This document shows positions 15,628 through 22,323 of a DNA stretch of 22,323 bases, one piece after another (position 1 is the stretch's first letter; every line of letters starts with the position of its first letter). A program made the translations under genes and the position numbers. The notes beneath the pieces were generated by a model that was not told the DNA's origin, made no database searches, and worked only from the letters and a program-made list of their open reading frames with translations. Where the stretch lies: positions 808-23,130 of the forward strand of contig FR883845.1 of NCBI GenBank assembly GCA_000435275.1, in the 5' to 3' direction. Origin of the DNA: Clostridium sp. CAG:557. Lineage in GTDB: Bacteria; Bacillota; Clostridia; Oscillospirales; Acutalibacteraceae.

Positions 15628-18120
15628 TGTGTTTTCAAGTGCATATTGGTGAAAGAAAAACTGTTTTTGTTCCTTATCATAGCTACATAGCACATTTTCA
15701 CCGGATTTTATTTCACCTTTTAAGATTTCTTCAGACAATTTATCCTCAACCTTTGATTGAATTGCCCTTCTGAGTGGACGAGCGCCATAAACCGGGTCAA
15801 ATCCAGCATCAGAAATTGCTTCAATGGCATTTTCATCAAAGTTTACGCCAATGTTGAGGTTTTTAGCTCTAGCTTTTACATCTTTAAGCATATTTTTAGC
15901 GATAAGTTTTATATCATCTGGTGTTAACTTATTAAAGACGATAGTGTCATCAACACGATTTAGAAATTCAGGTTTAAACACTTTTTTTAGTTCTGCCATA
16001 ACAGTTTCTTTTAGCTTTTCTTTGTCTGATTCACGACTGTTGTTCACAGAAAAGCCTAAATTAGCCTGTTTTTCTGTAATAAGTCTAGCACCAACATTAG
16101 AAGTCATTATTATAACGGTGTTTCTAAAATTTACCTTTCGGCCTTGAGAGTCAGTTAAGTGACCGTCATCTAAGATTTGGAGGAGCATATTAAACACGTC
16201 TGAGTGAGCCTTTTCAATTTCGTCAAAAAGTACCACAGAATAAGGTTTTCTGCGCACTTTTTCAGTAAGCTGACCGCCTTCATCAAAACCGACATATCCA
16301 GGAGGTGAGCCGATAAGTTTGGAAACGGTATGTTTTTCCATATACTCGGACATATCAAATCTAATTATAGCGTTTTCATCACCAAACATTGCCTGAGCCA
16401 AAGCTTTGCAAAGCTCAGTTTTTCCGACGCCGGTAGGGCCTAAAAATATAAATGAACCAACTGGACGTTTTGGATCTTTTAGGCCGACTCTGCCACGACG
16501 AATGGCTTTTGAAACTTGTTCAACAGCTTCGTTTTGCCCGATAATTCTTTCATGCAGAATGTTTTCCATATTTAAAAGCCGTTCACTTTCGGCCTGCGTC
16601 AATTGAACTACAGGAATACCACTCCAATTAGAAACTATCTGTGCAATGTCTTCCTCGGTGACTTCTCCGTTTGTATTTTCGTGCTTACTTTGCCATAATT
16701 TACGCTGTTCATCCAAGTTTTTCTTTACAGATTTCTCTTCGTCTCTTAATTTTGCTGCGTGCTCAAAGTTTTGCTCATTTATTGCAGCAGATTTTTCTTT
16801 ATCCAGTTCTTTAATTTTATTTTCGAGTTCCTGTAAGTTGTCAGGTACAGTATAGGCTCTGAGTCTGACCCTTGATGCAGCTTCATCGACTAAGTCGATG
16901 GCTTTATCTGGTAAAAAGCGATCAGAAATGTATCGTGAGGACAAGTTTACCGCAGCTTTAATGGCCTCATCAGAAATTTTAACCTTGTGATGAGCTTCAT
17001 ATCTATCGCGAAGGCCTTTCAGGATCATTACAGATTCGTCTTCTGTAGGCTCGCCAACGGTAACAGGTTGAAATCTTCGTTCGAGAGCTGCATCTTTTTC
17101 AATGTATTTCCGATATTCTTTTATTGTTGTTGCGCCAATAACCTGAAAATCTCCTCGAGCGAGGCTTGGTTTCAGAATATTAGCCGCGTCCGCAGAGCCC
17201 TCAGCAGAACCGGCACCAACGATTGTATGAAGTTCGTCTATGAACAAAATTATATTTCCGGCTTTTTTGATTTCGTCGATAGCGTTTTTTATTCTGTCCT
17301 CAAAGTCGCCACGGTATTTAGTTCCAGCAATCATACCAGTTAAATCTAAGGACACCACACGTTTACCTTTTAAAAGTTCCGGAACGTCACCAGAAGCGAT
17401 TTTAAGTGCCAACCCCTCAGCAACTGCAGTTTTTCCGACTCCCGGTTCGCCGATTAAACAGGGATTATTTTTTGTACGTCGAGAAAGGATTTGAATAACC
17501 CGCTCAATTTCATTTTGTCGACCGATTACAGGGTCAATTGCGCCGTTTTGTGCCAGTTGAGTTAAGTCTCGACCAAATTGATCAAGTGTTTTAGTTTTAG
17601 CCTTTGCTGAGTGGCCCCCGGTGCCGATTTCACCAGAGAAAGATTCGCTCATCGAACCGTACATAATATCCTCTGCAGAGGGGTCGCCAAAGGTTTCATT
17701 AAGTTTTTCAAAAATATTTCTCGTACTTGTGCCGAGTTCACTTAAAAATCTTACCGCGTAGCTGTCAGACTCACCGATTAAAGCCAAAAGCAAATGCTCT
17801 GTGCCAACATAGTTGTGTCCTAAGCCGGCGGCCTGCATTACTGCATTTTGCAAAACTCTTTTTGTTCGGGGAGTAAAATCCGCAGTGCTAAGCGAACTTC
17901 TGGAGCCTGTGCCGATTTCAGTTTTAAGCAAGTTTTCCAAGCCGTCAGCATAAATACCAAGTTCATCCAGAACAACAGAGGCCACACCAGTACCTTCTTT
18001 TAAAAGCCCCAACAAAATATGTTCACTGCCAATGTAGGTATGCCCAAGTTCTTCCGCACTAGAAATTGCTAAGTTCATTGCATGATTAGCTTTTTCGGTA
18101 AAACCATTGAATCTATACAT
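15622..18120 (-). CDS. clpC: ATP-dependent Clp protease ATPase subunit ClpC
   Basis: AAA+ unfoldase that feeds substrates, including McsB-arginine-phosphorylated proteins, to ClpP. The 832 aa fit ClpC. An N domain of two Clp-N repeats (about 1-145) is followed by AAA-1 with Walker A GEPGVGKT at 224-231. A UVR-type middle domain (NEQNFEHAAKLRDEEKSVKK) precedes AAA-2 with Walker A GPTGVGKT (about 565-572) and the C-terminal small domain. The ClpP-binding LGF tripeptide is present in EKQANLGFSVNN. The ATG has AGGGGGA about 7 nt upstream. It lies 14 nt after mcsB and is the last gene of the CtsR operon. Confidence 0.98.
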   Translation of the reverse strand: MYRFNGFTEKANHAMNLAISSAEELGHTYIGSEHILLGLLKEGTGVASVVLDELGIYADGLENLLKTEIGTGSRSSLSTADFTPRTKRVLQNAVMQAAGLGHNYVGTEHLLLALIGESDSYAVRFLSELGTSTRNIFEKLNETFGDPSAEDIMYGSMSESFSGEIGTGGHSAKAKTKTLDQFGRDLTQLAQNGAIDPVIGRQNEIERVIQILSRRTKNNPCLIGEPGVGKTAVAEGLALKIASGDVPELLKGKRVVSLDLTGMIAGTKYRGDFEDRIKNAIDEIKKAGNIILFIDELHTIVGAGSAEGSADAANILKPSLARGDFQVIGATTIKEYRKYIEKDAALERRFQPVTVGEPTEDESVMILKGLRDRYEAHHKVKISDEAIKAAVNLSSRYISDRFLPDKAIDLVDEAASRVRLRAYTVPDNLQELENKIKELDKEKSAAINEQNFEHAAKLRDEEKSVKKNLDEQRKLWQSKHENTNGEVTEEDIAQIVSNWSGIPVVQLTQAESERLLNMENILHERIIGQNEAVEQVSKAIRRGRVGLKDPKRPVGSFIFLGPTGVGKTELCKALAQAMFGDENAIIRFDMSEYMEKHTVSKLIGSPPGYVGFDEGGQLTEKVRRKPYSVVLFDEIEKAHSDVFNMLLQILDDGHLTDSQGRKVNFRNTVIIMTSNVGARLITEKQANLGFSVNNSRESDKEKLKETVMAELKKVFKPEFLNRVDDTIVFNKLTPDDIKLIAKNMLKDVKARAKNLNIGVNFDENAIEAISDAGFDPVYGARPLRRAIQSKVEDKLSEEILKGEIKSGENVLCSYDKEQKQFFFHQYALENTD

Positions 18121-18134
18121 AAAAATTCCCCCTT

Positions 18135-19166
18135 TTATAATATTTCTATTTTTCCAAATTTTTCATTGATTAATTCAGCTCTTTTTTGGTCACGCTGAAG
18201 CGCAGAAAGTTCACAATTTGAATTTTGCATCAAAGTGAAAGGCTGAGATTTAACCACAATTTCATTAAGAACATCATATGAGACCCCTTTAATAAGACCA
18301 ATAGATAATCCTAACCTAGCGTTAGAAATCAGCTTCATAAATTCGTCATTATTTAAAAGTTTTGCGGTTTTCAAAATGCCCACAGACCTGCTTATAGAGT
18401 CGATTACTTGAATATTTTTGGCCAATTCTTTTCTGCAATTTCTTTCCTGATTTATTATTTGTAATGTAATATCATTTAAGTTTTTGAGAGCAGTTTTTTC
18501 AGAAATTCCCAGCGTAACCTGGTTAGAAATTTGATAAATATCACCCTTAGGCTCCGACCCCTCACCGTAGAGTCCACGAATAGTCAAACCTAATTTTATT
18601 AAGCTTGACGAAATTTTTTCAATCATTCCGCATTTTCTAAGTGCAGGCAAATGCAGCATAACAGAGGCTCTCATACCGGTTCCTAAATTTGTGGGACATT
18701 GTGTCAAATAGCCAAGTTGCTCACTGAATGCAAATTTTAAGGATTTGTCGAGTTTAGTATCGATTTCGTCTGCAAGCTGGTAGGTATCCTCGAGAGCTAA
18801 GCCTTCCTTCATGGTTTGCAGTCGAATATGGTCTTCTTCATTGACCATGATACTTATATCATTAGCATCTGACAAGAATACTGCTTTAAACTTACCTGGC
18901 GCTATAAATTCTGGACTTACTAAGTGACATTCGACCAAACTTTTCATACTAATTGCGTTTATGTCGGAAGTCTCTAAGCAATTGAAGTTATAATTTTTGA
19001 AATCATCGTCTGCTAAAACTGATTTTATATCATTTATAACCGCATTTTTCATATTATCATTTAATCTGCACGGAAAAGGATATTTAGAAATATTTCTTGC
19101 AAATCGAATTCTCGTGCTTATAGCAATATCGCAGCATTCGCCGGCTTTTTCGTACCATTTATTCAT
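18135..19166 (-). CDS. mcsB: Protein arginine kinase McsB
   Basis: Phosphorylates arginine residues on proteins, including CtsR, and marks them for ClpCP. It is 343 aa from the ATG at 19164-19166 (MNKWYEKAGECCDIAISTRI), which has GGGAG 10 nt upstream. Phosphagen-kinase features are STRIRFARN near the N-terminus, NEEDH (catalytic Glu region), and CPTNLGTGMRASVMLHLPAL (catalytic Cys loop). The C-terminal RDQKRA matches the RDxxRA phosphoarginine-binding motif of active McsB. It overlaps mcsA by 8 nt. Confidence 0.97.
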   Translation of the reverse strand: MNKWYEKAGECCDIAISTRIRFARNISKYPFPCRLNDNMKNAVINDIKSVLADDDFKNYNFNCLETSDINAISMKSLVECHLVSPEFIAPGKFKAVFLSDANDISIMVNEEDHIRLQTMKEGLALEDTYQLADEIDTKLDKSLKFAFSEQLGYLTQCPTNLGTGMRASVMLHLPALRKCGMIEKISSSLIKLGLTIRGLYGEGSEPKGDIYQISNQVTLGISEKTALKNLNDITLQIINQERNCRKELAKNIQVIDSISRSVGILKTAKLLNNDEFMKLISNARLGLSIGLIKGVSYDVLNEIVVKSQPFTLMQNSNCELSALQRDQKRAELINEKFGKIEIL

Positions 19167-19671
19167 TATTAGGTTGCTCCCTTTCTTGCAAATTTTTAAG
19201 TTCATCTCTAATTTTTGCAGCTTCCTCAAAGTTTTGTTCATTAATTGCGATTTTCATTCGATCATTAAGAGACTGAATTTTATTTTTAATGATATTTTCT
19301 TCTCCCGCCGCAGAAGCGCATTTTCCAGAATGCTTAGTATTTCCGTGGATTCTTTTTATAGAAGGCATAAGTTGTTCAAAGAAAACATCATAACATTTAG
19401 CGCAGCCAACTTTTCCAGTATTTGAAATGTCTTCGAATGAAGAACCGCAAAAGTCACAACGTTTGTTACTTAAAGGCGTGAGTTTAGGTTCACCATTTGT
19501 AAAAAAACTTCCCAACAAGTTATTAAAATCAAAGCCAAACCCTTCAAAAATATTCGAATATCCCAACTTGGCGGCACATTTTTCACAAAGCATGTATTCT
19601 GTTAATTCACCATTAATAATCCTTTTTATATGGGTGTTTGCCTGATTTTTTCCGCAAGATTGACACAACAT
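19159..19671 (-). CDS. mcsA: McsB activator McsA (zinc-finger, UVR domain)
   Basis: Zinc protein that activates McsB. The 170 aa contain CxxC pairs CQSC (3-6), CEKC, CDFC and CAKC, enough for two zinc sites. A C-terminal UVR coiled coil (INEQNFEEAAKIRDELKNLQ) can contact ClpC or McsB. The ATG has a strong AAGGAGG about 7 nt upstream. It lies 12 nt after ctsR and overlaps mcsB. Confidence 0.96.
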   Translation of the reverse strand: MLCQSCGKNQANTHIKRIINGELTEYMLCEKCAAKLGYSNIFEGFGFDFNNLLGSFFTNGEPKLTPLSNKRCDFCGSSFEDISNTGKVGCAKCYDVFFEQLMPSIKRIHGNTKHSGKCASAAGEENIIKNKIQSLNDRMKIAINEQNFEEAAKIRDELKNLQEREQPNNE

Positions 19672-19683
19672 AAATATTCCTCC

Positions 19684-20133
19684 TTACATTTGAGTTAATA
19701 GCATATTTTTTAAAATAGAAGCTCTTAAAATACATCGCAAATTTACTGGAATATCGGTATAAACTCTGTCAGAAACAGCACTTAGCATAAGTTTGCTGGT
19801 GTTTTCAGAAATTATTCCGCGCTGAACTAAACTTTTTATAATCATTTCTGCTGAAAGAGCATCCAACTTTGAGCCTATAGAATTTATTATATTCATGATT
19901 GCTGTACTTTTTTCGGTTTTTATGCGAGTAATTCTGATATATCCGCCGCCGCCGCGCCTACTTTCCACAATATAGCCGTGTTCTGGGGTAAACCTTGATG
20001 TTATGACATAGTTTATTTGGCTGGGCACGCAGCCGATATTATTTGCTAGTTCATTTCGTTGAATTTGAATGTCACCATGAGACTCCTCCAATAATTCTAA
20101 TAAATATTTTGCGACTTCATCGCTAATTCTCAA
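19684..20133 (-). CDS. ctsR: Transcriptional repressor CtsR, TTG start
   Basis: Repressor of class III heat-shock genes. The 149 aa have the winged helix-turn-helix (RNELANNIGCVPSQINYVIT) and the Gly-rich wing ESRRGGGGYIRI, which senses heat and contacts DNA. The C-terminal half is helical and dimerising. The start is TTG at 20131-20133 (MRISDEVAKYLLELLEE), with AAAGGAG 10 nt upstream; the nearby ATG runs into a stop after six codons. It is the first gene of ctsR-mcsA-mcsB-clpC and presumably represses itself. Confidence 0.96.
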   Translation of the reverse strand: MRISDEVAKYLLELLEESHGDIQIQRNELANNIGCVPSQINYVITSRFTPEHGYIVESRRGGGGYIRITRIKTEKSTAIMNIINSIGSKLDALSAEMIIKSLVQRGIISENTSKLMLSAVSDRVYTDIPVNLRCILRASILKNMLLTQM

Positions 20134-20164
20134 AACTTTTCATCTCCTTTTAAATTATTTTAAC

Positions 20165-20181
20165 TTTAACTTTCTTTGACT
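20165..20181 (-). promoter_or_regulatory. CtsR operator downstream of the ctsR -10
   Basis: Minus-strand AGTCAAA-GAA-AGTTAAA matches the CtsR heptad pair RGTCAAA-NAN-RGTCAAA with one mismatch and correct 3-nt spacing. It begins 6 bp after the -10 hexamer, covering the transcription start region, where a bound repressor would block initiation. Confidence 0.75.
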
Positions 20182-20187
20182 TTTAAT

Positions 20188-20217
20188 ATTATAAAGCAAA
20201 GATCAAACTAAGGTCAA
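20188..20217 (-). promoter_or_regulatory. Sigma-A promoter of the ctsR operon
   Basis: Minus-strand -35 TTGACC (20212-20217), 18-bp spacer, -10 TATAAT (20188-20193). Transcription would start near 20181, giving a leader of about 50 nt. Confidence 0.8.
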
Positions 20218-20218
20218 A
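20201..20218 (+). promoter_or_regulatory. Second, non-canonical CtsR-like site over the -35
   Basis: Plus-strand GATCAAA-CTAA-GGTCAAA carries two CtsR-like heptads, but with a 4-nt spacer instead of 3 and one mismatch. It overlaps the -35 and lies on the opposite strand to the first operator. Binding is plausible but less sure than at 20165-20181. Confidence 0.5.
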
Positions 20219-20345
20219 GTTAAATAAAGTCGATTTAATATAAAATGAATATATATATATTATTTTTTCTCAATATTTCTCGCGATTTCGTATGTTTTCT
20301 CAAAGTTTTAAATTACTTTAACGAAAATTTAAATTTTCACGGTAA

Positions 20346-20371
20346 CCAGCCGTCGGTAAACTCCATAAGAT
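20346..20371 (+). promoter_or_regulatory. Possible sporulation-sigma promoter for the 39-aa gene
   Basis: CATAAGAT (20364-20371) resembles the CATAnnAT/CATAnnnTA -10 of the mother-cell factors sigma-E and sigma-K, with an ACC about 17 bp upstream (sigma-K-like). It would give a leader of about 25 nt ending in a strong Shine-Dalgarno. No clear sigma-A promoter is seen in 20221-20400; the rest of that gap is AT-rich with no other recognised element. Weak evidence. Confidence 0.25.
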
Positions 20372-20403
20372 GATATTGAAATAAACAAAAGGAGGCAAAC
20401 AAT

Positions 20404-20523
20404 ATGTGTAACAATGGTTTTGGCGGAGGTTGTTCTTGGGTTATCATATTGATACTCATTTTATGTTGCTGCTGTGGAAACAATGGCAACGACTGTGGTT
20501 GCGGCAATGGCTGTGGCTGCTAA
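20404..20523 (+). CDS. Tiny Cys-rich single-span membrane protein, 39 aa
   Basis: Sequence begins MCNNGFGGGCSW, then hydrophobic VIILILILCCCC (13-24), then GNNGNDCGCGNGCGC. Ten of 39 residues are Cys, four consecutive (21-24). A strong AAAGGAGG Shine-Dalgarno lies 8 nt upstream and a perfect terminator hairpin lies 27 nt downstream, so the gene is very likely real. The Gly/Phe-rich start plus single hydrophobic span recalls the tiny YjcZ-type sporulation proteins of Firmicutes, but the Cys-rich tail differs and I do not assign it to that family. A spore-coat or envelope role is inferred from nearby sporulation genes. Confidence 0.8.
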   Translation: MCNNGFGGGCSWVIILILILCCCCGNNGNDCGCGNGCGC

Positions 20524-20544
20524 TTTGATTGAAAATTGAGTTGC

Positions 20545-20577
20545 AAAAAAGCCCCGCGCGGTATAGTGCGGGGCTTT
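20545..20577. terminator. Bidirectional terminator after the 39-aa gene
   Basis: AAAAAAGCCCCGC (stem 20551-20557), 10-nt loop, GCGGGGCTTT (20568-20574). The perfect 7-bp GC stem extends through flanking A/T. It serves the plus-strand small gene and the minus-strand gene that ends at 20582; the T tract is better on the minus side. Confidence 0.85.
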
Positions 20578-20581
20578 ACTA

Positions 20582-21430
20582 TTAAAATTTATCTCTGTAA
20601 AAATCGTCAGGCAAAAGATGCCGACCTTTTTTTCTACGTTTTTTATGTCCGGAGATTTTTTGAATAGGAACATCCGCATTGCTTTTACCTTTAACCATAA
20701 CAAAAATTACAATAGCAGCACCTAACAAAATGCAAAGCCAAGCAATAATTCCAGCAAGATAGTTAATAGATTCAGTTTTTTCTGTGCTGGAAGGGGCCAC
20801 AACTTCAGGAAAGTCAATTTCAGAGGATTCTACTTTTGGCAAGTCCTCTGGAGCTTTAGATTTTTCCTCTTTATTTTTATCAGCGTCATCTGGTTTAGTT
20901 TCAGAAGTTGTCTGTTTGGAGACAACATTGTTCGAGGAGGATGAATCGCTATTGGTGTGTACAGCAACTTCGGGTTTGTTCTCGGCGTTTTCTCTGGATT
21001 TATTATCTTGAGAAGGTGTGCTTTTGGAATTATTTGCCGGAGCAGAAGTGGTTGGATTTGCGGCAGGAGCTGATTTTTCTGATTTTGAAGCAGATGTGTT
21101 GTTGCTAGTAGATGAATTTGAGTTAGGTTGAGCTTTTGAAGAAGGAGGCGAAACAGCAACTCTCGACCGGCTTGAATGCCTTGACGGGATGTTAACTTTG
21201 CTTGTAGAGCTAGAAACATTAGAACTGTTGGTGCCAGAACTTGTGCTGCTATTAACCGAATTTGATGAAGCCTCATTAGAATTTGCGGCAGAATTTGGCG
21301 ATGAATTTTGTGATGGATTGGTGCTTTCAGTTATGATTGCAAAGGTATTTAAATTGCAAAAAGTAATTAAAAATACGCTTAATAACACGCAGAAATGGAA
21401 TTTAAAAAAGATAGTATGGTTATTTTTCAT
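20582..21430 (-). CDS. Secreted Ser/Asn-rich stalk protein with one C-terminal membrane span
   Basis: 282 aa, family not recognised. A signal peptide (about 1-31, cleavage after NTFA) is followed by about 190 residues of low-complexity Ser/Asn/Thr/Pro/Ala/Lys stalk. One membrane span (about 222-246, AGIIAWLCILLGAAIVIFVM) precedes a 34-residue cytoplasmic tail with a basic patch (HKKRRKKGRH) and the ending LLPDDFYRDKF. This is type I topology with a mucin-like outside. The ATG at 21428-21430 has no Shine-Dalgarno of its own; the strong one (GAGGAGG, around 21480) leads to a short overlapping ORF. It may be an envelope or sporulation surface protein; no enzyme motif is seen. Confidence 0.8.
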   Translation of the reverse strand: MKNNHTIFFKFHFCVLLSVFLITFCNLNTFAIITESTNPSQNSSPNSAANSNEASSNSVNSSTSSGTNSSNVSSSTSKVNIPSRHSSRSRVAVSPPSSKAQPNSNSSTSNNTSASKSEKSAPAANPTTSAPANNSKSTPSQDNKSRENAENKPEVAVHTNSDSSSSNNVVSKQTTSETKPDDADKNKEEKSKAPEDLPKVESSEIDFPEVVAPSSTEKTESINYLAGIIAWLCILLGAAIVIFVMVKGKSNADVPIQKISGHKKRRKKGRHLLPDDFYRDKF

Positions 21431-21473
21431 TTTTAATCGTGCACTTTTGTGTTAAAAAAACGCAAAAATGCAT
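21420..21473 (-). CDS. Possible 17-aa leader peptide overlapping the Ser-rich gene
   Basis: ATG at 21471-21473 has GAGGAGG 7 nt upstream and reads MHFCVFLTQKCTIKNEK, then TAA at 21420-21422. It overlaps the first codons of the 282-aa gene by 11 nt in another frame. This is the only good ribosome-binding site in the leader, so the 282-aa gene may be translated by coupling or reinitiation. Expression of the peptide is inference. Confidence 0.4.
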   Translation of the reverse strand: MHFCVFLTQKCTIKNEK

Positions 21474-21528
21474 GCACAGACCTCCTCTTTACAGCAAAAT
21501 ACATAAAAAAATAGAAACTGATACCTAC

Positions 21529-21556
21529 ATTATAACACAATCATATTTTTAAGCAA
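21529..21556 (-). promoter_or_regulatory. Promoter of the Ser-rich membrane protein gene
   Basis: Minus-strand -35 TTGCTT (21551-21556), 16-bp spacer, -10 TATAAT (21529-21534). Transcription would start near 21522, giving about 90 nt of leader that contains the strong Shine-Dalgarno and the leader ORF. Confidence 0.6.
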
Positions 21557-21571
21557 TACAAAATTTAAAAT

Positions 21572-21874
21572 TCACATATTTTTTGACATATTTTTTACTG
21601 CACTCGCAAATTGATTCACATAATTTAAAATAGCATCTGTTACGTTGTATAAGCCAGAAAAATCTACAGTACAGAATTTATTCATAAATCTGATTTTAAA
21701 ATAATGACCATCATCATAGGAATCTTTGTAAATAAACCAAGGATTATTATCGGCGAATCCTATTTTTCGAGTATTTTTTTCCACTATAATAAATCCCAAA
21801 AGCAAAAGCAAGATAAGCGATGTAGCAATCATGCTATTAAAAATAGTTTTAATTGACAAGATTTTTTTTTGCAT
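21572..21874 (-). CDS. Small membrane-anchored protein downstream of spoIIP, 100 aa
   Basis: Not recognised. An N-terminal cytoplasmic stub is followed by one strongly hydrophobic segment (about 12-32, IFNSMIATSLILLLLLGFII) and a soluble domain of about 65 aa that would lie outside the membrane (FADNNPWFIYKDSYDDGHYF and on). It ends in a near repeat of KNM. The ATG has AGGGTG 5 nt upstream and begins 22 nt after the spoIIP stop, so the two are probably one operon. A sporulation link is inferred from position only. No clear terminator follows. Confidence 0.8.
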   Translation of the reverse strand: MQKKILSIKTIFNSMIATSLILLLLLGFIIVEKNTRKIGFADNNPWFIYKDSYDDGHYFKIRFMNKFCTVDFSGLYNVTDAILNYVNQFASAVKNMSKNM

Positions 21875-21896
21875 TTAATCACCCTAAAAAAATTTT

Positions 21897-22323
21897 TCAA
21901 AGTCCTTCAAAAACATTAACGAGTGCATTTCCGATTAAAGTACCGCTGTAAACTGCCTCATTTAAGGTATTGACTTCTGTTCCGACTTCAATCAACAAAG
22001 ACGAGTGGGTTTTGTTCATATTGTACTTTACCGGACCAAAAAATAAAGAGCGAGTCATGCCGGGGTATAAGGTTTCGGCGCTTTTTTGAAGCCTAAGCGC
22101 AAAGCGTAAGTTAAATTCCCAATCAGGAAAGTTCATACTGCCGTCTAAATCGCACCCTGACATAATCATAATCTGAGCAGCTTTTTTGTCACCGACTCTA
22201 AAAGTAGGCTTTATTTTACCGCGCTCGTTATTGCCGATAGTATCGCGATGGATATCGATTGTTACTTGAATGGATGGATGCTCGGCCAAATTTTTGTCGA
22301 TAGTTTCGGCACTTCGTTTATAA
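21897..22323 (-). CDS. spoIIP: Stage II sporulation protein P, C-terminal part (cut by window edge)
   Basis: SpoIIP is a membrane-bound cell-wall hydrolase (amidase/endopeptidase) that acts with SpoIID during engulfment. The reading frame is open to the right edge, continuing upstream as YKRSAETIDKNLAEHPSIQ, so the first part of the gene is missing. Visible family marks are VTIDIHRDTIG (metal-binding His region), DWEFNLRFALRLQ, LYPGMTRSLFF and the C-terminal LLIEVGTEVNTLNEAVYSG with the conserved Glu. About 141 aa are visible. Confidence 0.93.
   Translation of the reverse strand, partial: YKRSAETIDKNLAEHPSIQVTIDIHRDTIGNNERGKIKPTFRVGDKKAAQIMIMSGCDLDGSMNFPDWEFNLRFALRLQKSAETLYPGMTRSLFFGPVKYNMNKTHSSLLIEVGTEVNTLNEAVYSGTLIGNALVNVFEGL

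Noticed and set aside
20246..20265. TGAATA followed by an AT repeat, possible sigma-G -35
   Set aside because: The stretch is simple AT repeat and no matching -10 lies at the right distance.
20830..21276. 148-codon Leu/Ile-rich ORF inside the Ser-rich gene (minus, other frame)
   Set aside because: Frame shadow of the low-complexity Ser/Asn codons in the real gene; no Shine-Dalgarno and no coherent domain.

Overview
The window is an AT-rich chromosomal segment from a low-GC, spore-forming Firmicute. The content points to Clostridia, perhaps an Oscillospiraceae-like lineage. Supporting genes are spoIIP, the ctsR-mcsA-mcsB-clpC heat-shock operon, an L10-leader-controlled rplJ-rplL unit, a DUF4364 protein, Shine-Dalgarno-led genes and consensus sigma-A promoters. 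The placement is inferred from gene content only. No mobile elements, CRISPR arrays, tRNAs or rRNAs were seen. Most genes lie on the minus strand.

Layout from left to right. (1) 1-950: rplL (cut by the left edge) and rplJ on the minus strand, with an L10 leader containing a strong intrinsic attenuator and its own promoter. (2) 953-2510: asnS (minus), with a promoter and a short leader in which the only good Shine-Dalgarno lies far upstream behind a hairpin. (3) 2482-2915: a small unrecognised 92-aa protein on the plus strand, driven by a perfect consensus promoter and ended by a hairpin. (4) 2914-14026: a long minus-strand unit. In transcription order it is a MORN-repeat protein, a Cys-rich ComEC-like metallo-beta-lactamase-fold protein, and nine V/A-type ATPase genes in the archaeal-style order H-I-K-E-C-F-A-B-D. 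The K subunit keeps the five Na+-ligand residues known from Enterococcus hirae NtpK, so a Na+-coupled rotary ATPase is likely. (5) 14179-15557: on the plus strand, an MscS-type channel and a DUF4364 protein, followed by a cluster of hairpins including a bidirectional terminator. (6) 15622-20218: the minus-strand ctsR-mcsA-mcsB-clpC operon with CtsR-type operator sequences flanking its promoter. (7) 20404-22323: a sporulation-flavoured end, with a tiny Cys-rich single-membrane-span protein (plus), a secreted Ser/Asn-rich type I membrane protein preceded by a possible leader peptide (minus), a 100-aa membrane-anchored protein, and spoIIP (cut by the right edge).

How the genes work together: McsA/McsB mark proteins by arginine phosphorylation, ClpC with ClpP (not in this window) degrades them, and CtsR represses the operon until stress. 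The V-ATPase links ATP to ion flux across the membrane. The MORN and MBL genes lie 4 and 25 nt apart at its head, so they are probably co-transcribed with it, but their role is unknown. SpoIIP works in engulfment during sporulation. The least explained items are the MORN-MBL pair, the 92-aa protein with the perfect promoter, the 39-aa Cys-rich peptide, the hairpin-separated asnS Shine-Dalgarno, and the overlapping leader ORF before the Ser-rich membrane protein.
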